A stretch of 7,199 nt of DNA from positions 1 to 7,199 of the forward strand of contig QMOE01000106.1 of the NCBI GenBank assembly GCA_003648125.1, read 5' to 3'. The notes under the pieces are model-generated. The model searched no databases. It saw only the letters and a program-made list of their open reading frames with translations, and had not been told where the DNA came from. The translations under genes were made by a program, and so were the position numbers. This document shows, piece by piece, positions 5,855 through 7,199 of this stretch (positions are counted from its first letter, which is position 1; every line of letters starts with the position of its first letter). Origin of the DNA: Chloroflexota bacterium. GTDB taxonomy: Bacteria; Chloroflexota; Anaerolineae; B4-G1.

Positions 5855-6744
5855 CCATCGAGTACGCATTGTATTTAGGTTGCACCGTGCCGGTGCGGGG
5901 AATGAACTATGAGATGTCAGCCCGCAAAGTCGCCGAGCGGTTGAAAATCGAACTGGTGGACGTGGACGGCTTTTCCTGCTGCGGTTTTCCCGCCAAACCG
6001 TTGGACTGGCAAGCCGGATTGTTGATGGCTGCCCGCAACCTGGCCCTGGCGGAGGCGCAAGGGCTGGATATCCTGACCCTGTGCAGCGCCTGCACCGGCA
6101 CGCTCACCGAGGCCAACCAGCGCCTCAAGGAAGACGCCGAACTGCGCGCCTGGGCCAACGAGCAACTGGCCGACATGAGCCACGTCTACAAAGGCACAGT
6201 GCGCGTGCGCCATTTTGCCCGCATGCTCTACGAGGAAGTGGGCGTCGAGCGACTGCGGGAGACAGTCACAGTTAGTCTGGCCGATTTCAAGTTCGCGCTG
6301 CACTATGGCTGCCATTACCTCAAACCATCCCACCTGTATGATGGCTTTGACGACCCGGAGAACCCCCAAAGCCTGGACCGGCTCGTCGAGGCCACCGGCG
6401 CACACGTGGTGCGCTACGAGGACGAATCTCAGTGCTGCGGCGGCGGCATCCTCGGCTTTGATGAGAAAACCGCGCTACTGTTGACCAAACAAAAGCTAGA
6501 TCATGTCACCGCCGCCCAGGCAGACGCAATGGTGCTCATCTGCCCCTTTTGCTCCATCATGTACGAGGCCAACCAGCGCCGCGTGGAAAAACTCTACGAG
6601 ACCGAGTACAAACTGCCAGTGCTCTACTACCCCCAAATTCTGGGCCTGGCGATGGGCTTTTCATTGGAGGACGTGGGCATCAAGCTGAACCGCGTCAAGC
6701 CGCGCAAGTTGATCAAGTTTGCAAGTAGGCAGGTGGGCAAGTGA
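5851..6744 (+). CDS. hdrB: HdrB-like catalytic subunit with two CCG domains
   Basis: The 297-residue protein has the tandem CCG-domain structure of HdrB, the subunit that holds two noncubane [4Fe-4S] clusters and reduces the CoM-S-S-CoB heterodisulfide in methanogens. Domain 1 contains C11 (LYLGCTVPVRG), C43-C44-G (FSCCGFP) and C78/C81 (LCSACTGTL). Domain 2 contains C154 (HYGCHYLKPS), C195-C196-G (SQCCGGGILGF) and C231/C234 (CPFCSIMYE). All ligands are intact and the length matches HdrB. In a bacterium without known coenzymes M and B the substrate must differ, for example another disulfide or a DsrC-like protein; this is inference. ATG at 5851 is chosen because GAGGAGGAGG (5839-5848) lies just upstream and homology starts there. 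An upstream ATG at 5824 would read mostly Gly/Arg. The last residues (ASRQVGK) lie in an octamer repeat, and the stop overlaps the next start (GTGA). Confidence 0.94.
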   Translation: MTIEYALYLGCTVPVRGMNYEMSARKVAERLKIELVDVDGFSCCGFPAKPLDWQAGLLMAARNLALAEAQGLDILTLCSACTGTLTEANQRLKEDAELRAWANEQLADMSHVYKGTVRVRHFARMLYEEVGVERLRETVTVSLADFKFALHYGCHYLKPSHLYDGFDDPENPQSLDRLVEATGAHVVRYEDESQCCGGGILGFDEKTALLLTKQKLDHVTAAQADAMVLICPFCSIMYEANQRRVEKLYETEYKLPVLYYPQILGLAMGFSLEDVGIKLNRVKPRKLIKFASRQVGK

Positions 6745-6746
6745 AT
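6723..6746. repeat. Octamer-period repeat at the hdrB/HAD junction
   Basis: The 8-mers AAGTAGGC, AGGTGGGC and AAGTGAAT follow each other. They resemble the reverse complement of the pyrimidine-rich arm at 1944-1984. The repeat supplies the C-terminal codons of the hdrB-like gene, its stop codon, and the purine-rich AGGTGGG (6731-6737) that can serve as ribosome binding site for the GTG start at 6741. Confidence 0.5.
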
Positions 6747-7199
6747 GTTGATGCAGTGCTGTTCGATTTCGACGGCACGCTGGTACACTTGAACATTAAC
6801 TTTAGCCAGATGCGGGCGGATGTGGAAGCGATTCTGCCCCGCTACGGCCTCTCTATGGATGGCAAGGCGTCCCGCTACACGCTGGAACTAATCGCCGAGT
6901 GCGCACAAGCTCTCACCACGCGAAATGGAGGAGAAGAAATAGCGGAAGCGTTTCGGCGGGACGCCGAGGCCGCCATACTTGCCATCGAGATGGGCGCAGC
7001 CGATACTGCCCAGGTACATCCCGGCGCGCCGGAGTTGTTGGAGCAACTGCGCGAGCGCGGGATCAAGATCGGCATCGTCACCCGCAACTGCCGGGCGGCG
7101 GTGGAACACATCCTGGGGAAAAACACGCTGACCTACGACGTATTGCTCACTCGCGACGACGTCGCAGCGGTCAAGCCGCACCCGGAACATCTGCTGGCC
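6741..7199 (+). CDS. HAD-superfamily hydrolase, phosphoglycolate-phosphatase-like (3' end outside window)
   Basis: An open frame runs from a GTG at 6741 to the window edge, 153 codons without a stop. HAD motif I, LFDFDGTL (7-14), has nucleophile D9 and acid D11. Motif II is IGIVTRN (110-116) with T114, and motif III is the lysine of VKPHPEH (144-150). The helical stretch between motifs I and II fits a small C1-type alpha-helical cap, as in phosphoglycolate phosphatase and sugar-phosphate phosphatases. The motif IV acidic pair lies beyond the window. The start overlaps the hdrB-like stop by four bases (GTGA) and has AGGTGGG upstream, so it is probably the next gene of the operon. The substrate cannot be stated; together with the ROK kinase it may point to sugar-phosphate metabolism, or it may be a house-cleaning phosphatase. 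Confidence 0.85.
   Translation, partial: MNVDAVLFDFDGTLVHLNINFSQMRADVEAILPRYGLSMDGKASRYTLELIAECAQALTTRNGGEEIAEAFRRDAEAAILAIEMGAADTAQVHPGAPELLEQLRERGIKIGIVTRNCRAAVEHILGKNTLTYDVLLTRDDVAAVKPHPEHLLA

Overview
The window is a stretch of bacterial chromosome, G+C-rich in most genes, with every convincing gene on the + strand. Its core is an operon-like set of heterodisulfide-reductase (Hdr) type iron-sulfur proteins. The gene content, together with short-period degenerate tandem repeats at gene junctions, suggests an anaerobic or facultative bacterium. I would guess Chloroflexota (Anaerolineae-like), but this is inferred from style and not from a marker gene. No rRNA, tRNA or CRISPR array was recognised.

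Layout. Positions 1-156 hold the 3' end of a GxxExxY-family gene whose last codons lie in a 9-nt-period repeat. An HdrA-like flavoprotein (164-1867) starts 7 bases after it. A 156-base gap (1868-2023) is filled with octamer-period repeats, followed by an MvhD-like [2Fe-2S] protein (2024-2452) whose stop codon lies in a 7-nt-period repeat. A visibly AT-richer DUF3800-like gene (2479-3123) follows, with a 193-base non-coding stretch after it that can fold into a branched RNA and ends in a weak terminator-like element. From 3317 to the window end five genes are packed with gaps or overlaps of 1-4 bases: an HdrD-like protein (HdrC and HdrB parts fused), a ROK sugar kinase, a separate HdrC-like protein, a separate HdrB-like protein, and a HAD-family phosphatase cut by the window edge.

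How the genes may work together. HdrA carries FAD and [4Fe-4S] clusters, and MvhD is the usual link between HdrA and an electron-donating dehydrogenase or hydrogenase. HdrC relays electrons to HdrB, whose CCG domains hold the noncubane clusters that reduce a disulfide-type substrate in methanogens. Here one HdrA and one MvhD are accompanied by two HdrBC-type modules, one fused and one split, and no electron-input subunit is visible. The HdrA is a shortened variant without the inserted ferredoxin domain. The natural substrate cannot be read from the sequence. The sugar kinase and phosphatase are translationally coupled to the redox genes, so they are probably co-expressed, but their link to the complex is unknown.

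The most interesting non-standard element is the DUF3800-like gene with a candidate structured RNA directly downstream, sitting between two parts of the Hdr cluster. The repeat families at four gene junctions have in places supplied stop codons, C-terminal residues or ribosome binding sequence, and may have displaced the original mvhD start.
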